Assembly (NCBI RefSeq): GCF_947242115.1
Contig: NC_074721.1
Span: forward strand, 17,405,501 to 17,469,500
Reading direction: 5' to 3'
From: Biomphalaria glabrata
Lineage: Eukaryota; Mollusca; Gastropoda; Planorbidae
DNA length: 64,000 nucleotides
Below the pieces are notes generated by a model. It saw only the letters and a list, made by a program, of their open reading frames with translations. It was not told where the DNA came from and made no database searches. The number at the start of each line of letters is the position of its first letter. The stretch's first letter is position 1. A program made the translations under genes and the position numbers. Below are positions 11,514 to 22,200 of this stretch, piece by piece.

Positions 11514-14500
11514 GTAAGTAGTTTTAGCTTTATTTTGTACAAAGCTTTTATCAGCTCACTATATCTGTCTGTCTGGTAAAAAATTTGAAGACGTTTTATT
11601 TCTCCCAAACCCATTCTCGGATGATGTTCAAACTTTGTACAAATATTTATTAGCATAGACAAGACATGAGTCAATACAAAAACATCTAATTAGTAAATTA
11701 ATTAGTGGTTATTAATTATTTTGTTTGATACCAACAAGAAAAATGATTCATAGTATTAATAGATACGGTTAAATATGTCGGGTTTAGTCCCCTTTAATAA
11801 TTGTTATCTTATCTTCTTCTTATCTTATATAATACAGACGTTACTTCAAAAAAGAAGATGATTACGTCCTACGCGTCATGCATTTAGTCATGCATATCAA
11901 CCAATGACTTAAATTCTGCCAAGTCACTGGTTTTCCTGGCTAGCTCAGGCAACCCATTCCATGCTCTAATAGCACTAGGGAAGAAGGAGTATTTGTACAA
12001 ATTTGTCCTAGCATATGGGACGAGGAATGTGCCTTTATCTTTGTGTCTTTCAGAGTATTTTATTAAACTTTGTTTTTGTATTTGAAGATTATGGTTCAGT
12101 GTTTTATGTATGATTGCTACTTTACTTTTGAGCCTTCTGTCCTGAAGGCTTTCTAAATTTAGTGATTTTACTAAAGTTGTTACTCTAGTCAAATGTGAAT
12201 ATTCATTTGTTATGAATCGCACTGCTCTATTTTGTGTCTGTTCTAGTTTCTTAATGTTTTCTTGAGTTGAGGGGTCCCAAACAGAGGATGCATATTCTAT
12301 TATTGGCCTAACCAAGGTTAAATAACATTTTAGTTTTATGTTCTTATTTGATTTATAGAAATTTCTTTTAATAAATCCTAATGCTTTGTTTGATTTTTTT
12401 GTAGTTTCATCAATATGTGGATTCCATGACAGTTTTTCATTTATTATAACACCTAGGTATTTTGCGTTTTTAGTCTGTGTTACTGGTTTGCCATGAATAA
12501 GATAAGTGGAATTAATTTGTTTTAGTTTTTTTGTTACTCTTAACAACTGACATTTTTCTGGGTGGAAAGACATGCTCCAATTTGATTCCCATTTCTGTAA
12601 TTCATCTAATTCTCTTTGTAAAATATCTGTGTCTTGTGTTGTTTTTATTGTTCTATATATTATGCAATCGTCTGCAAATAATCTGACTTTTGTTCCTGAA
12701 CTAATGCAATTTGGTAAATCATTTATGTAAATTAAAAATAGTAGTGGACCCAAGACTGTTCCTTGAGGTACACCTGAGTTTACTGTTATCGGTGTTGATT
12801 TAGAGCCATTTATTATTACAGTTTGTTCTCTCCCTATCAGAAAGTCTTTAATCCACTGATGCAGTGGACCATTAATGCCGAAATATTTTAATTTTTTAAG
12901 CAAACTATGGTGGTGAACTTTGTCAAAAGCCTTAGAAAAATCTAGTAAGATAGCATCTATTTGTTCACTATTATCTAAACCTTTTGAAAAATCATCAATT
13001 AGTCCTATTAGTTGTGTTTCACATGATCTATATTTCCTAAAGCCATGTTGGTATGGTGTGAGGACATTATGTTTGTCTAAGTGGTTTATGATGTTGCTAC
13101 ATATTATGTGTTCTAGGATTTTACATGTGATGCTGGTAAGTGATACTGGTCTGTAGTTTCCTGGGTCAGATTTTTCTCCTTTTTTAAATAGGGGGGTGAC
13201 ATTAGCTTCTTTCCAGTCCTTTGGTACTCTGCCCTGGTTAAGTGAAGCCTGAAAGAGTATTTTGAACACTGGGGCTAGCTCATTACTTAGTTCTTTGAGT
13301 AATCTAGCTGGAATACCATCAGGTCCAGAAGCTTTATTTGGTTTGGTGTTGGCTAATAGTTTTTGAATTCCATTTTCTTGTACTACTATATCTTCTATGT
13401 TGTCTACTTGGTTCAAATTCAGTAATATGTCTTTGTCTCCTGGGGCTGAGGATGCTGATGCAAAGTATTTGTTTAGAATGTTTGCTTTAGTTTCATTATC
13501 ATTATGTATTATGTTATGTTCATCTTTTAATGGCGCTACGCCTGTTGTTTCCATTTTCTTAGACTTAATGTATGACCATAGGTTTTTGTTGTTGTCTTTA
13601 GATATTACATTGTTTATGTATTCACTCTGCAGCTGTCTGCTTACTTTTTGGGTTAAATGTTTAATTTTTATATACTTTTTGTAAACTCTTTCTGCATTAG
13701 TTTCTTTAAATTTTCTATATAGGTTTTCCTTCTGTTTACAAAGCTTCTTTAGTCTATTATTAAACCAGCATTTATTTATTTTGTTTGATGTGTATTTAGT
13801 TGGTATTTGATTTTCTATAATGCTTTTAAGATGGTTTTTAATGAAATTCCAGAGGTCATCGACTGGTTGGTTAATGTCTTTTTCTAATAAGAATGTTTGT
13901 TGAAAGTTTAATGCAGCTTGGTGTAGTTGTGTTAGGTTACATTTATTCCAGAGTAAGATTTTTCTTTTGGGTTTTGTATTGGCTACTGCTTTTATCTGAC
14001 TGTGTATTTTTATGATCTCATGGTCTGATAGACCAGGGATAATATCATAATCAACTACTAATCCAGGTCTGTTGGTTAAGAAGAGATCTAATGTGTTGTT
14101 TAATCTAGTTGGCTTTTTAATGATTTGATCTAAACTTAGGTTGTGTAAAGTTTCTATGAAAAGCTCATTTATGTCCTTAAGGTTTTGGTGTTTATCTATG
14201 GTTAGTGTTTTCCAATTTATATCAGGTAGGTTGAAATCACCCATAATCCAAAAAACTGCATTTTTATTTGTCTCTTTAAGTGTCGTAATCTGATTACATA
14301 GTTCCTGCATGTATTCTAAACTAGAATTTGGTGGTCTGTAAATGCTGCCTATTATTAGGGATGTTGAGGTGGTATTAATTTTACAAAATGTTGATTCTAT
14401 ATTTTTTGAGTTAGGTAAGGTAATTTCTTCTGCTATAAGAGTGTTTTTTATTGCTAAAAGGACTCCTCCATGATTATCAGCCCTATCTTTTCTAAAAATT

Positions 14501-17500
14501 TCATAATTACTATTGAAAATTTCTGCATTATAAATTTCAGGATGTAGCCAAGTTTCTGTGCCTGCAATTATGTCTGGTTTCTCACATTCTAATAAAATTT
14601 CTAAGTCTGCTGTTTTGTTCCTAATGCTTTGAAAATTTATTACTAAGGTTTTAAGGTATTTTGGTGTTACTTCTTTAGTAGGTTTGTTTAGTGAGGCTGT
14701 TGTATTAATTTTAGTAGATTTAGGTTTAACAGGAGTGGATCTGGCTAGTGGTTGGTGAGTTTGGTTTGGGATGGTGTTTAGGATGTTGTATGGGTTAGAA
14801 GTGTCTGCATCAAAGGAATCAAACAGTCCTGATGTAAACTGAGGTAACCCACACGGTACACAGTGCCATGATGCATCTTTGTTGCCTAAGGCATAATACA
14901 CAGGTGTATTCATATGGAGACATGATGCATGGTACCATTCATCGCAGGTGTCACATTGAATGGCTTTCTGTTTCATGGTGCATACTTTTTTGCAGATGTT
15001 GCATCTATCTTTAGATCTAGGCCCTGGATTTGACTCTACATCTCCTGCTATTAATATTAACAGTGATAGGTATTTATTTCTGCTGTGTCTGATTGAGAAC
15101 TTCCATTTGTGATGGGTAATCTTCTTTAGTGTTATGGATGTGTATGTTAGGTTATTTTTTAAGTTGCTTTGATCTAAAGTGTGATGATTGATTATGACTG
15201 TTGTTTCTTTTTTAAGTTTAGTGTTGACTAAGGTAGATCTGGTTCTGTGTTCAGCTAGTATGTATTTAGTAATTATTAGGATTAATAGCCAGAGCAATTT
15301 CATGATGACTTGTTGATTTTAGTTTTTAAAGGGGTCTAGTCTAAATCTAGTTTAAGGTTTACAATGCCTAATTTATGTCTAAATCTAAATTGAAAGCTAA
15401 TTTACAATGACAATTAAATCAAATGAAATGGTTTATTAAATTCAAAATATGGACCTAGACTAGATCTAATTCTAGATCAATATATTTACGTGTATAATTA
15501 ACTATATAGAATATTACTATTAGTTATTATTAGTAGTATTAGTAGATGATTAGTAGATCTAAAGCCTTAATTAAAGTCTAAGTCTAACACTAAAACTAGA
15601 CTAGACTGACTTGACTAGGTCCTAGGTCTAGATTTCTAGATCTAGTCCTAAGGGCTAAGCTAAGAGTTGTTAATTTGAATTAATTAGTATGAAAAAAAAT
15701 GCTGAATTAAGTTAAATATATAATTTAAAGATATTAGTTTATTAGTTAAATAGCTTTTTTAATGAATTTGGTTTGATTTTAATACAACAAAACGAAAAAT
15801 TTAACTCATCTCTTATAACAGTAAACAGGGAGCAGCCATCTTGCCAAGAGCGCGTAACACTTTTTCTCCCTCACACATTCTCCGATCAAGTTGATACTTT
15901 AAACAATCATTTATTGTACCTAACAAAACATGAATCAGTAAACAAAAATAACCAATTAGTCAATTAATTATTGGTAATTAATTATTTTGTTGGATATGGA
16001 AAATTAAAAATGAAAATATATATGACAATTTTTAAACATCTGTTCTGATGTTCAATTTGAGTTGCAGAGGAAAAATATAGATTTACACAATTATGTCTTC
16101 AGTAAAAACAACGTAGGAGACACAACAGAGCTGCATTTAAATGTTCCTGTAAAATTCCAAAGCTGTTATCAAAAGGAAATCATTTTTTCTCTTTCCCATC
16201 AACATACAAGGTTAAACTGGACTTAGTGCGTAACAAACGTAACAAATAAGCAAAGAAATAGACCGGATGTAGCCACTAGAGGAGAATTTTGCCTTGTTTT
16301 GGCTAATTTAAAGCTGGACATTTCTAATATTGTCAGAAGGCAGGAGGTTCCCATTAGCTTTATTTCATTTTTTAGTGATTAACTATAAAAAAAAATAAAA
16401 AATAAATTTACAATTAAACCTAAGAATAGTTGATTCTGATATTCCCAACTTAAATAAATTGTGTGTGTAATCAATTAAGTTATTTGACATAATTTTTGTT
16501 TAATTTGTTTTCTCACGCTTCTTTCTTTGTATTTTTCTTAGATTGGTCGTGGGTGGGGGGGGGGGGGGCGCTGGCGGATGTTTTTAAGGAAAAAATATGA
16601 AAAGGAGCGGTAGATCAAAAAAAGGGTTTAAGACTTTTCTAAATAGTATATACGTTTAGCCTTTAAATATTCGAAAATCCTATTAAGTACTGACATGATA
16701 TCTGGATATATTAACGGTCCCCATTCTCAAATAGCTTAGGGCTTTTTCAAGTCTAAAGCCGGCTCTGGTTGTCATCGACAATAAATAATTGTGCAAAATT
16801 TTAACTTGATCTGACGATGGGAAGTGAAAGATGAGACGTGTAAAAGAATCAACCCAGACAGACAGACAGACAAACAGAGAGAGTGAAATAAGCTTTGTAA
16901 TAGCCGAACAATTTAGTTTCCGTTTGTTCATAAAAAGGACGTCTAATTTTAATTCAAAACTGTGAGGTGAATTAATAAATACGCCCAGAGTGTAATTAGG
17001 ATAAACTGTCTGGAGTTACAACTTAACTACCCACCACTACATCCAGAGTTATCAAACTAAATATTACATTTTAAAACTTTTAATTTATATTTCTCTTTCC
17101 AGATTCTATGTGTGTCTTTGCAACAAAGTCAGGAGTCCTTGTTTGGCTCGGTCGGAAAAAAAATTTCAGAATGTTTCTGAGGTTGACATTAACATTGTAT
17201 CAGGAAAATACGCCGGCGAAAGTGAAGACAATTTAGTGAGCACGTGTAAGGTCGGTGAAGATAAAAGCGGTGAATTCCTGATCAACTGTACTAAAGTAGT
17301 CCACAGCAAGCCTGTTATTTCCATCCATTTTTCAGACGTTACAAAGAAACTCAACGATACTTGTGTTGGTTCTTTTGTCAACATAGAACTGGTTAATGCA
17401 AGACTAATGTCTGGGTCTCCTGACGTCATAATATCTAATGAGACCTCGCAAATTACTGGTTCCGAGCGTCCCAAAATTTCCACGAAAGAGCCTGTTCTCT

Positions 17501-18063
17501 CTCACGATTATATTATTATAATGGCCGTTCTACTAACAATGTCGTGCGCATGCATAGCGATCTTTGTGCTTTTGTCCATGTTAAGACATAAAGGCTGGAA
17601 ATGTATGAACTGTCCGCTGTATAAAAATACGACCAGCGCGAACATTAAAAATGAGCAACCAGAATCGCATTACGCATTCATTGACGATATCTGCTCTAAT
17701 CCACCTACCAAGTATTCTGGTTTGAGAAACATATCAAGAAATATTCAGCACACGTATAATACGTCCAATGCAAGCAGAAAGGATGTGTCATTTGATTCTT
17801 TCCCTCCGATAAAGACTAGTAGAGGATCAAGCAATAACTCGCTCTCTGTTGTGGAAATATACAATGTGGCATCCAATGTCACGGGTCTTCCAGACAAAAC
17901 TGATCAGAATAGCAGTTTTGACAGCACTAATAATAATGTATACAGCAATGACAACTCTAAATTTGATCCGTACTACGAAGAAAACTTGTATAAAACGCCG
18001 AAATGTCAATTGGAAGACATTGACTCAGGGCCAAACTACAGTGTTGTAAATTTGAATGAATAG
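11383..18063 (+). CDS. TM-A: type I single-pass membrane protein (2 coding exons)
   Basis: Exons 11,383-11,513 and 17,103-18,063 join in phase 2 (AC|A) across GTAAGT..TTTCCAG and give 363 aa. Residues 1-20 form a signal peptide ending ASA. The ectodomain (21-179) has several N-glycosylation sequons and opens exon 2 with F45-Y-V-C48-L-C50-x6-C57, followed by three further cysteines. The membrane span is about 180-204, rich in I, L and V with two Cys. The 159-residue tail has CxxC just inside the membrane and tyrosines in SHYAFI (ITIM-like), TKYSGL (ITSM-like), VYSND (YxN), EIYNV and PNYSVV contexts. The start is the first ATG after a splice acceptor (TTTCAG at 11,372-11,377), so a 5' UTR exon lies upstream. 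AATAAA is at 18,248. No known family recognised. Role as a surface receptor is inferred from topology and from sharing its plan with TM-B and TM-C. A LINE sits antisense in the intron. Confidence 0.8.
11540..11745 (+). repeat. Interspersed repeat (CTGTCTGTCTG..TAATTAATTATTTTGTTTG), copy
   Basis: Series: CTGTCTGTCTG, ATTTCTCCCA, TCAAACTTTGTACAAATATT, then an AATTAATTAGTGGTTATTAA segment. Related copies lie at 15,765-16,000 (+), 16,700-16,925 (-) and 39,370-39,640 (-). Non-coding; class unknown, possibly MITE or SINE. Confidence 0.65.
11804..15303 (-). mobile_element. Near-complete non-LTR retrotransposon (CR1/Jockey group)
   Basis: A LINE antisense to TM-A inside its intron. Its 3' end (low coordinate) finishes in a TATATAAGATAAGAAGAAG-type tail with GATAA repeats, as CR1-group LINEs finish in short microsatellite-like tails. 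The same end recurs at 54,178 and, truncated, at 38,098 and 22,035. The 5' UTR continues beyond 15,303 for an unknown distance, possibly to about 15,700, through sequence rich in CTAGATCT. The long ORF is described separately. Confidence 0.88.
11884..15303 (-). CDS. LINE polyprotein: signal-like N-terminus, 2A, PHD, APE endonuclease, RT
   Basis: An uninterrupted 1,139-aa frame. Residues 1-18 are hydrophobic and signal-peptide-like (MKLLWLLILIITKYILAEH). Residues 86-95 read AGDVESNPGP, the 2A ribosome-skipping motif, predicting separation between G94 and P95. Residues 101-151 form a PHD-type zinc finger (C..C, C..C, H..C, C..C). An apurinic-type endonuclease follows (about 219-440) with N223, E250 in GTETW, YRPPN, GDFN and SDHE. 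The reverse transcriptase has GNYRPVSLT, DFSKAFDKV, SGVPQGTVLGPLLF and the catalytic FADD near residue 873. The C-terminus contains YASSVWDP and AIRAWNGLP. All core motifs are present, so the copy may be young and possibly active (inferred). The gag-like first ORF of some CR1 elements is not seen upstream. Confidence 0.92.
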   Translation of the reverse strand: MKLLWLLILIITKYILAEHRTRSTLVNTKLKKETTVIINHHTLDQSNLKNNLTYTSITLKKITHHKWKFSIRHSRNKYLSLLILIAGDVESNPGPRSKDRCNICKKVCTMKQKAIQCDTCDEWYHASCLHMNTPVYYALGNKDASWHCVPCGLPQFTSGLFDSFDADTSNPYNILNTIPNQTHQPLARSTPVKPKSTKINTTASLNKPTKEVTPKYLKTLVINFQSIRNKTADLEILLECEKPDIIAGTETWLHPEIYNAEIFNSNYEIFRKDRADNHGGVLLAIKNTLIAEEITLPNSKNIESTFCKINTTSTSLIIGSIYRPPNSSLEYMQELCNQITTLKETNKNAVFWIMGDFNLPDINWKTLTIDKHQNLKDINELFIETLHNLSLDQIIKKPTRLNNTLDLFLTNRPGLVVDYDIIPGLSDHEIIKIHSQIKAVANTKPKRKILLWNKCNLTQLHQAALNFQQTFLLEKDINQPVDDLWNFIKNHLKSIIENQIPTKYTSNKINKCWFNNRLKKLCKQKENLYRKFKETNAERVYKKYIKIKHLTQKVSRQLQSEYINNVISKDNNKNLWSYIKSKKMETTGVAPLKDEHNIIHNDNETKANILNKYFASASSAPGDKDILLNLNQVDNIEDIVVQENGIQKLLANTKPNKASGPDGIPARLLKELSNELAPVFKILFQASLNQGRVPKDWKEANVTPLFKKGEKSDPGNYRPVSLTSITCKILEHIICSNIINHLDKHNVLTPYQHGFRKYRSCETQLIGLIDDFSKGLDNSEQIDAILLDFSKAFDKVHHHSLLKKLKYFGINGPLHQWIKDFLIGREQTVIINGSKSTPITVNSGVPQGTVLGPLLFLIYINDLPNCISSGTKVRLFADDCIIYRTIKTTQDTDILQRELDELQKWESNWSMSFHPEKCQLLRVTKKLKQINSTYLIHGKPVTQTKNAKYLGVIINEKLSWNPHIDETTKKSNKALGFIKRNFYKSNKNIKLKCYLTLVRPIIEYASSVWDPSTQENIKKLEQTQNRAVRFITNEYSHLTRVTTLVKSLNLESLQDRRLKSKVAIIHKTLNHNLQIQKQSLIKYSERHKDKGTFLVPYARTNLYKYSFFPSAIRAWNGLPELARKTSDLAEFKSLVDMHD
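15765..16000 (+). repeat. Interspersed repeat, second copy
   Basis: Same motif series as 11,540-11,745, here with CCGATCAAGTTGATACTTTA and TTATTGGTAATTAATTATTT. It lies in the TM-A intron next to the LINE 5' region. Confidence 0.65.
16010..17100. other. 3' part of TM-A intron
   Basis: AT-rich intron with a G-run at about 16,553-16,568 and, at 16,700-16,925, a minus-strand copy of the interspersed repeat (TTTGCAC, GATCTGACGATGGGAAGTG, CAGACAGACAGACAG). It ends in the pyrimidine tract and TTTCCAG acceptor at 17,096-17,102. Confidence 0.6.
17103..18063 (+). CDS. TM-A exon 2 (ectodomain, membrane span, tail)
   Basis: Entered in phase 2 after TTTCCAG and open to TAG at 18,061-18,063. Encodes everything after residue 43. 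The CLC motif lies five codons inside the exon. Confidence 0.85.
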
Positions 18064-18254
18064 GCTTTTCAATGAGAATAACAAAAAAGTACAGAGACTT
18101 GATTTTTAACATTTCTTAAGACGAAAGCCTGATTCTAGGATTAAGCGTTGGCTCTATGCTTTAAGTGTTTATGTATTAGAACATTGTATGAGGAAGTAAA
18201 ATTTGAAAAGTCTGAAACACAAACAGTTTCAAAAAAGTTATCAACCTAATAAAA

Positions 18255-18420
18255 TACACAGAAAGTCACAAAGATTCTTATTCCTTATGCTAGGCCAAAT
18301 TTGTACAAATGTTCCTTCAATGCCATTACAGCATGGAACAAATTGCCTAAATCAGCCAGGAAAACATACATGACTAGTTTGACACGTAGATGTGCTGAGG
18401 ATGTAATTATCTTCTCTTTT
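18255..18420 (+). mobile_element. Old LINE 3' fragment
   Basis: Plus-strand sequence (ATGCTAGGCCAAATTTGTAC, then ATGGAACAAATTGCCTAAAT) is a diverged version of the C-terminal coding end of the 11.8-15.3 kb LINE (PYARTNLYKYSFFPSAIRAW). It starts right after the TM-A polyadenylation signal. Confidence 0.7.
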
Positions 18421-18429
18421 GAAGGAACG

Positions 18430-19449
18430 TCTTGAACTAATAATATAATATAATTCAGAACATGTATTAACCTATATTTTGAGGAGTCCTTTCCCTACGT
18501 ATCGATGTCATATTAATTAACTTTAAGACAGAGGGGCTCATTAATTGCTCAGAAGACCCGTCATTATAGCCATGAAAGCGACTTCATTTATTATTGACTG
18601 GATTCTTAACCACTCAAAGTGCTGCTACAAGAGTTCTTCACACTTCCTGGTCAGAATCTACTTGGGAACATGGTAGCCCTTTTTTTGTTTTGAAACTGTC
18701 CAACTTACTTTTCATCTAGACTAGATCTTGCGAGTTATAAATCAGAAGTCTAGATCAGGATCTAGTTCTAGATGTCTATATGGAAGTACTAATAAATAAT
18801 TGCAGAATTTTGCAATATCCTAACGTGGTAGGTACTTGGAGCTGACGTGCCAAAGTACAGGCTCGATATCCGGCTTGAGCAAACATTTTGTTTAATAATA
18901 TTTTATATTTTATTTTATTTTAAGTTGTACAACGGAGGTATTGTCTTTTTAAAAAAAATGTATTTTGTGTAATGTTTTTCTTTTTTTTTTTTTAGCACGA
19001 ATAGCATAAAATTTTTATTAATTTTTGTTATTAAAAAGTCTGTACTCTGCGTCGTATTCATCTAGCCAGCTTCTTTGCTGCTGAGTCGTAGACTCTTGTG
19101 CAGTCTGTGCCATGAGTTTTTTGTTCATCTATCATGCAGGATTGTTGGGGTAGTGTCTCAAGTGAATTGAGGTATTCAACGAAGCTATGTTGAACAGCTT
19201 CATATGCAGTGTCTCCAGTGTCCTGGGTATATGGGTTTTATTCTGAGTGAAAACTGTACGTTTAATATTGCATTTAATATTCGTTTTCAGTATTGTTTTG
19301 AAAAGATTGTAGACATATTATTATACGCTCATTGTTCCATTCCATTATCTGCATTTATATTTTAAATAAGCCATTCTTTTTGGAGCGGTGTATATTTAAG
19401 AAATAGACTTGACACAGACTATATACCTTGACATGTTTTTATAATTACG

Positions 19450-19508
<59 letters not shown>

Positions 19509-19690
19509 CGGGTGCTTTTAATATTAAATGCTATCTTGGAGGTACTTAAAGAAATGGCAGAATAGCGAAACTATTTTTTGTAAATATGTATTTTCTCTAT
19601 GTCTCGACCGGGCCTTTAAAAAATTGCAAATACTCACCTTTTATCTTAGATGGAGGCAATATTGATATTGGTATTTTCGAAGATCCAAAT
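18430..19690. other. AT-rich intergenic DNA
   Basis: Short CTAGATCT-rich piece at 18,715-18,775 and a (TA)n microsatellite at about 19,453-19,506. A 55-codon minus-strand frame at about 19,070-19,232 resembles no family I can name. No exon supported. Confidence 0.4.
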
Positions 19691-19697
19691 CTAAACT

Positions 19698-19968
19698 TCA
19701 GGAGCGCGAGTGATAAAGTGCTGGGCTTCCGTGTCGACGGGTCTTGGGTTTGAATCCCGATGACAACCGGAAATTTCAATTAAAGATTTTGAGCACGCTA
19801 ATGAGTCCATTCTAGTTTAATGGGTACCTGAATGACTTAGAGGTTAGGGTTAGGGTTAGGGGCAAGTAAAAGAGGTTTGTCTTTGTGCTGTCTTTCGTTG
19901 ACCGTGGGTCACGGAAACTATGACCTTCACATCATCTGCCTAACGCAAGGTCTGAAAGGGTACTACTA
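19698..19968 (+). mobile_element. tRNA-headed SINE, family 1
   Basis: The head AGTGATAAAGTGCTGGGCTT plus GGGTTTGAATCCCGATG fits pol III A and B boxes. The body contains ATGGGTACCTGA, TCGTTGACCGTGGGTCACGG and ends CATCATCTGCC..AAGGTCTGAAAGGG, shared with 46,650-46,872 and 43,180-43,360. An internal TTAGGG run (three units at about 19,843-19,861) is embedded in it. Confidence 0.75.
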
Positions 19969-20829
19969 GATTTCACAGAGTGTGGGGGAGTGTTGAAATG
20001 TCGACAGTTGATTTGAAATGGAAGAAAAATTAGGGGGTTTTGAACAAATAAATAATATGTTGCCTAAAAAATATTTTAACTTAACAAAGCATGATTGTTT
20101 GAGATACTAGATTATTTTGAGAAAGTTAAAAATATGTCTTAATTAGGCTAAATTTTTTTCGCTTGAAAAATTTTGCAAAACATGAAATGGATGGGCTAAA
20201 GTTTTGATAATAATAAATAATAGTGAGAATAAATGTACGGGCATAGAAAGTCTATATACCACTCAGTCACTGATCTATCACAAAATCTATGGAACCGCCG
20301 AACGGATATGCATGAATTTATTTTCACAATTTGCTCGTATCTCTTAGGTGCTCACTGAGAAACGGTTTTGACAGATTCGTAATTTAAGCGCTGAAATTCG
20401 CGGGAAAAAAAACGCGAGCCTTCTTATAAACATTTATATTAATTCTTCGGTAGCTCCTCGAAATTGTGCAATCTATGAGCTTTAATACCAATTTGTAATA
20501 GCACTGAATATAATTATACATAATATATATGCACAGCCTGGGAAATTAATGTACAAGCTTGACCGATGTGTGAAGCTAAATTTGGAGAATTGAGAATGTG
20601 CAATAAAGTTGTTCATTTGGTCAACTAGGTGAGAATTTGAATATCTGAATATTGGTTTGAGTATTTAGTGACCTGTACGGCAATGTACATGCCTTTTGGT
20701 TCATGGAATACATGCTAATAAGCTAATAAGCGTTTTTGAGAATTTCTATCTTAGTTACTTAGACAGAGCTGAGACTAGAGACAGACAGACGGTACATATA
20801 AGAAAACCGTATATATATATATATATAAA

Positions 20830-21717
20830 CAAGGTTACAAAGACGGATAGTATGGAAACACAAACTCAAAATCGGCCCCCGAAGTGATTCATCCAGACAG
20901 GTAAAAAGGCAGGTTTCAATATTTTCAGAAAGAACATCAGAATTCTATCACAGACAAATGACATAGAAAAATGGAGAAAGAAGGTTGACAGATCCTGTGT
21001 GCTGCCCCAGCGGACAAGCCGACCAAAGGATAGGTGAAAGTAAATGTGAAGTTAGATGTGAACCTGGCCTAACTAATGTCTTATAATAAATATCTAATTG
21101 ATCTAATTGTTTTGTAAAGGGTCAATCTCTTATTGAAATCCTTAAGAAAAAAAAATTCTTAAGTTAAGTGTTCTATGGTATAGGAACATCACTGCAGTTC
21201 CCGCAATAATATGTAAAAATACTTACTAATTGTTATTTTAAATTATGTCCAACTTATATGCATACCAAAATGGATTTTTTCTCTTTGAAAAAAAGGAAAC
21301 ATTTTATGTGTTAATGTAGTAGTAAATATGACAGAACTTACTTAACTTAGCAATACAAATGTTAAAAAAAAATTGTTTACAAAAAATCTAAAACCATTTA
21401 CATTAATGTGTTTGCAATGGATATAATAACCACGACCCCTACTAAAGAGCCTCACTCCTCTGTTACTATTTATAGTTTTAAAAGTGGTGTATTTTTATGA
21501 AAAAACTGTTTGCATATGTGATTTAAAAATTAGATTTTTCGCTATCAGAAAAGAAAAAAGTAGCTGTTGCAACAGAACTTTGACTGGTCTAAAATATTAG
21601 GATGTCGGATTTTCACTATCTCTTCTAGTTTCCGAGATCTAAACAGGACGGACGGACGGACAGACATTCCACACAAAACTAATAGCGTCTTTTCCCCTTT
21701 CGGGGGCCGCTAAAAAA
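20830..21717 (+). mobile_element. 0.9-kb dispersed element, copy 1
   Basis: Runs from AACACAAACTCAAAATCGGC through GTTAGATGTGAACCTGGCCT to GCGTCTTTTCCCCTTTCGGG. The same order appears in reverse complement at about 56,925-57,725. Its left part keeps a LINE-like C-terminal coding trace (DRS-CGAPARPTKG type), so it may be the 3' end of a LINE or a SINE that borrowed it. Class unresolved. Confidence 0.7.
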
Positions 21718-22034
21718 GGAACTGGTAAAAAAAAAAAGTTGAAGCTATTAATACGAGTAAGAATTGTCTTTGATTTCTAATAATATAACTGTTGTGACAC
21801 GGTTACTATGTGTGGTCAACCGTGACACACGGTCAAGTGTTGGGTATCGGAGAGTTAGGGGACTTGTGGGAAGTCGAGTTTTATTTTTTTTTTTGCTGGA
21901 AGTTAAGATAGTCTAAGGGGCATGAACTTTGAACTTATGTCTAGTCATAAATTTACATCCTGTATCAATGTATGTCGTTACTGCTATTAAAAATGTATCA
22001 AATTAATTCCGTAAAAAATTATACTATACATTTC

Positions 22035-22200
22035 AGGCGTCCCTTCAAAGATAAGATAATTACGTCTTGCGCGTATTCTCGTGTTTATCTAGTTGTTTAT
22101 GTTGGTTAGAGACTAAAACTCTGCTCATTTATTGGTTTTCCTGGATGATCTATGCTCTAATCGCACTAAGAAGCACTTATTCGAATTTGTCCTAGCTTAA
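22035..22200 (-). mobile_element. Old LINE 3' fragment
   Basis: GATAATTACGTCTTGCGCGT, TTGGTTTTCCTGGATGATCT and ATTCGAATTTGTCCTAGC line up in order with the 3' end of the LINE at 11,860-12,015, with many substitutions. An ancient 5'-truncated copy. Confidence 0.7.

Noticed and set aside
18835-18890. Possible SINE head (GTGGTAGGTACTTGG, GCTCGATATCC)
   Set aside because: Only one copy and no body shared with the other SINEs.
19070-19232. 55-codon minus-strand frame ending KKLAR
   Set aside because: Short, single, no recognised family; could be a chance frame.
19843-19862. Interstitial telomere (three TTAGGG units)
   Set aside because: Only three units, inside a SINE body; a similar two-unit run sits in a MITE at 42,055. 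Too short to mean a chromosome fusion.
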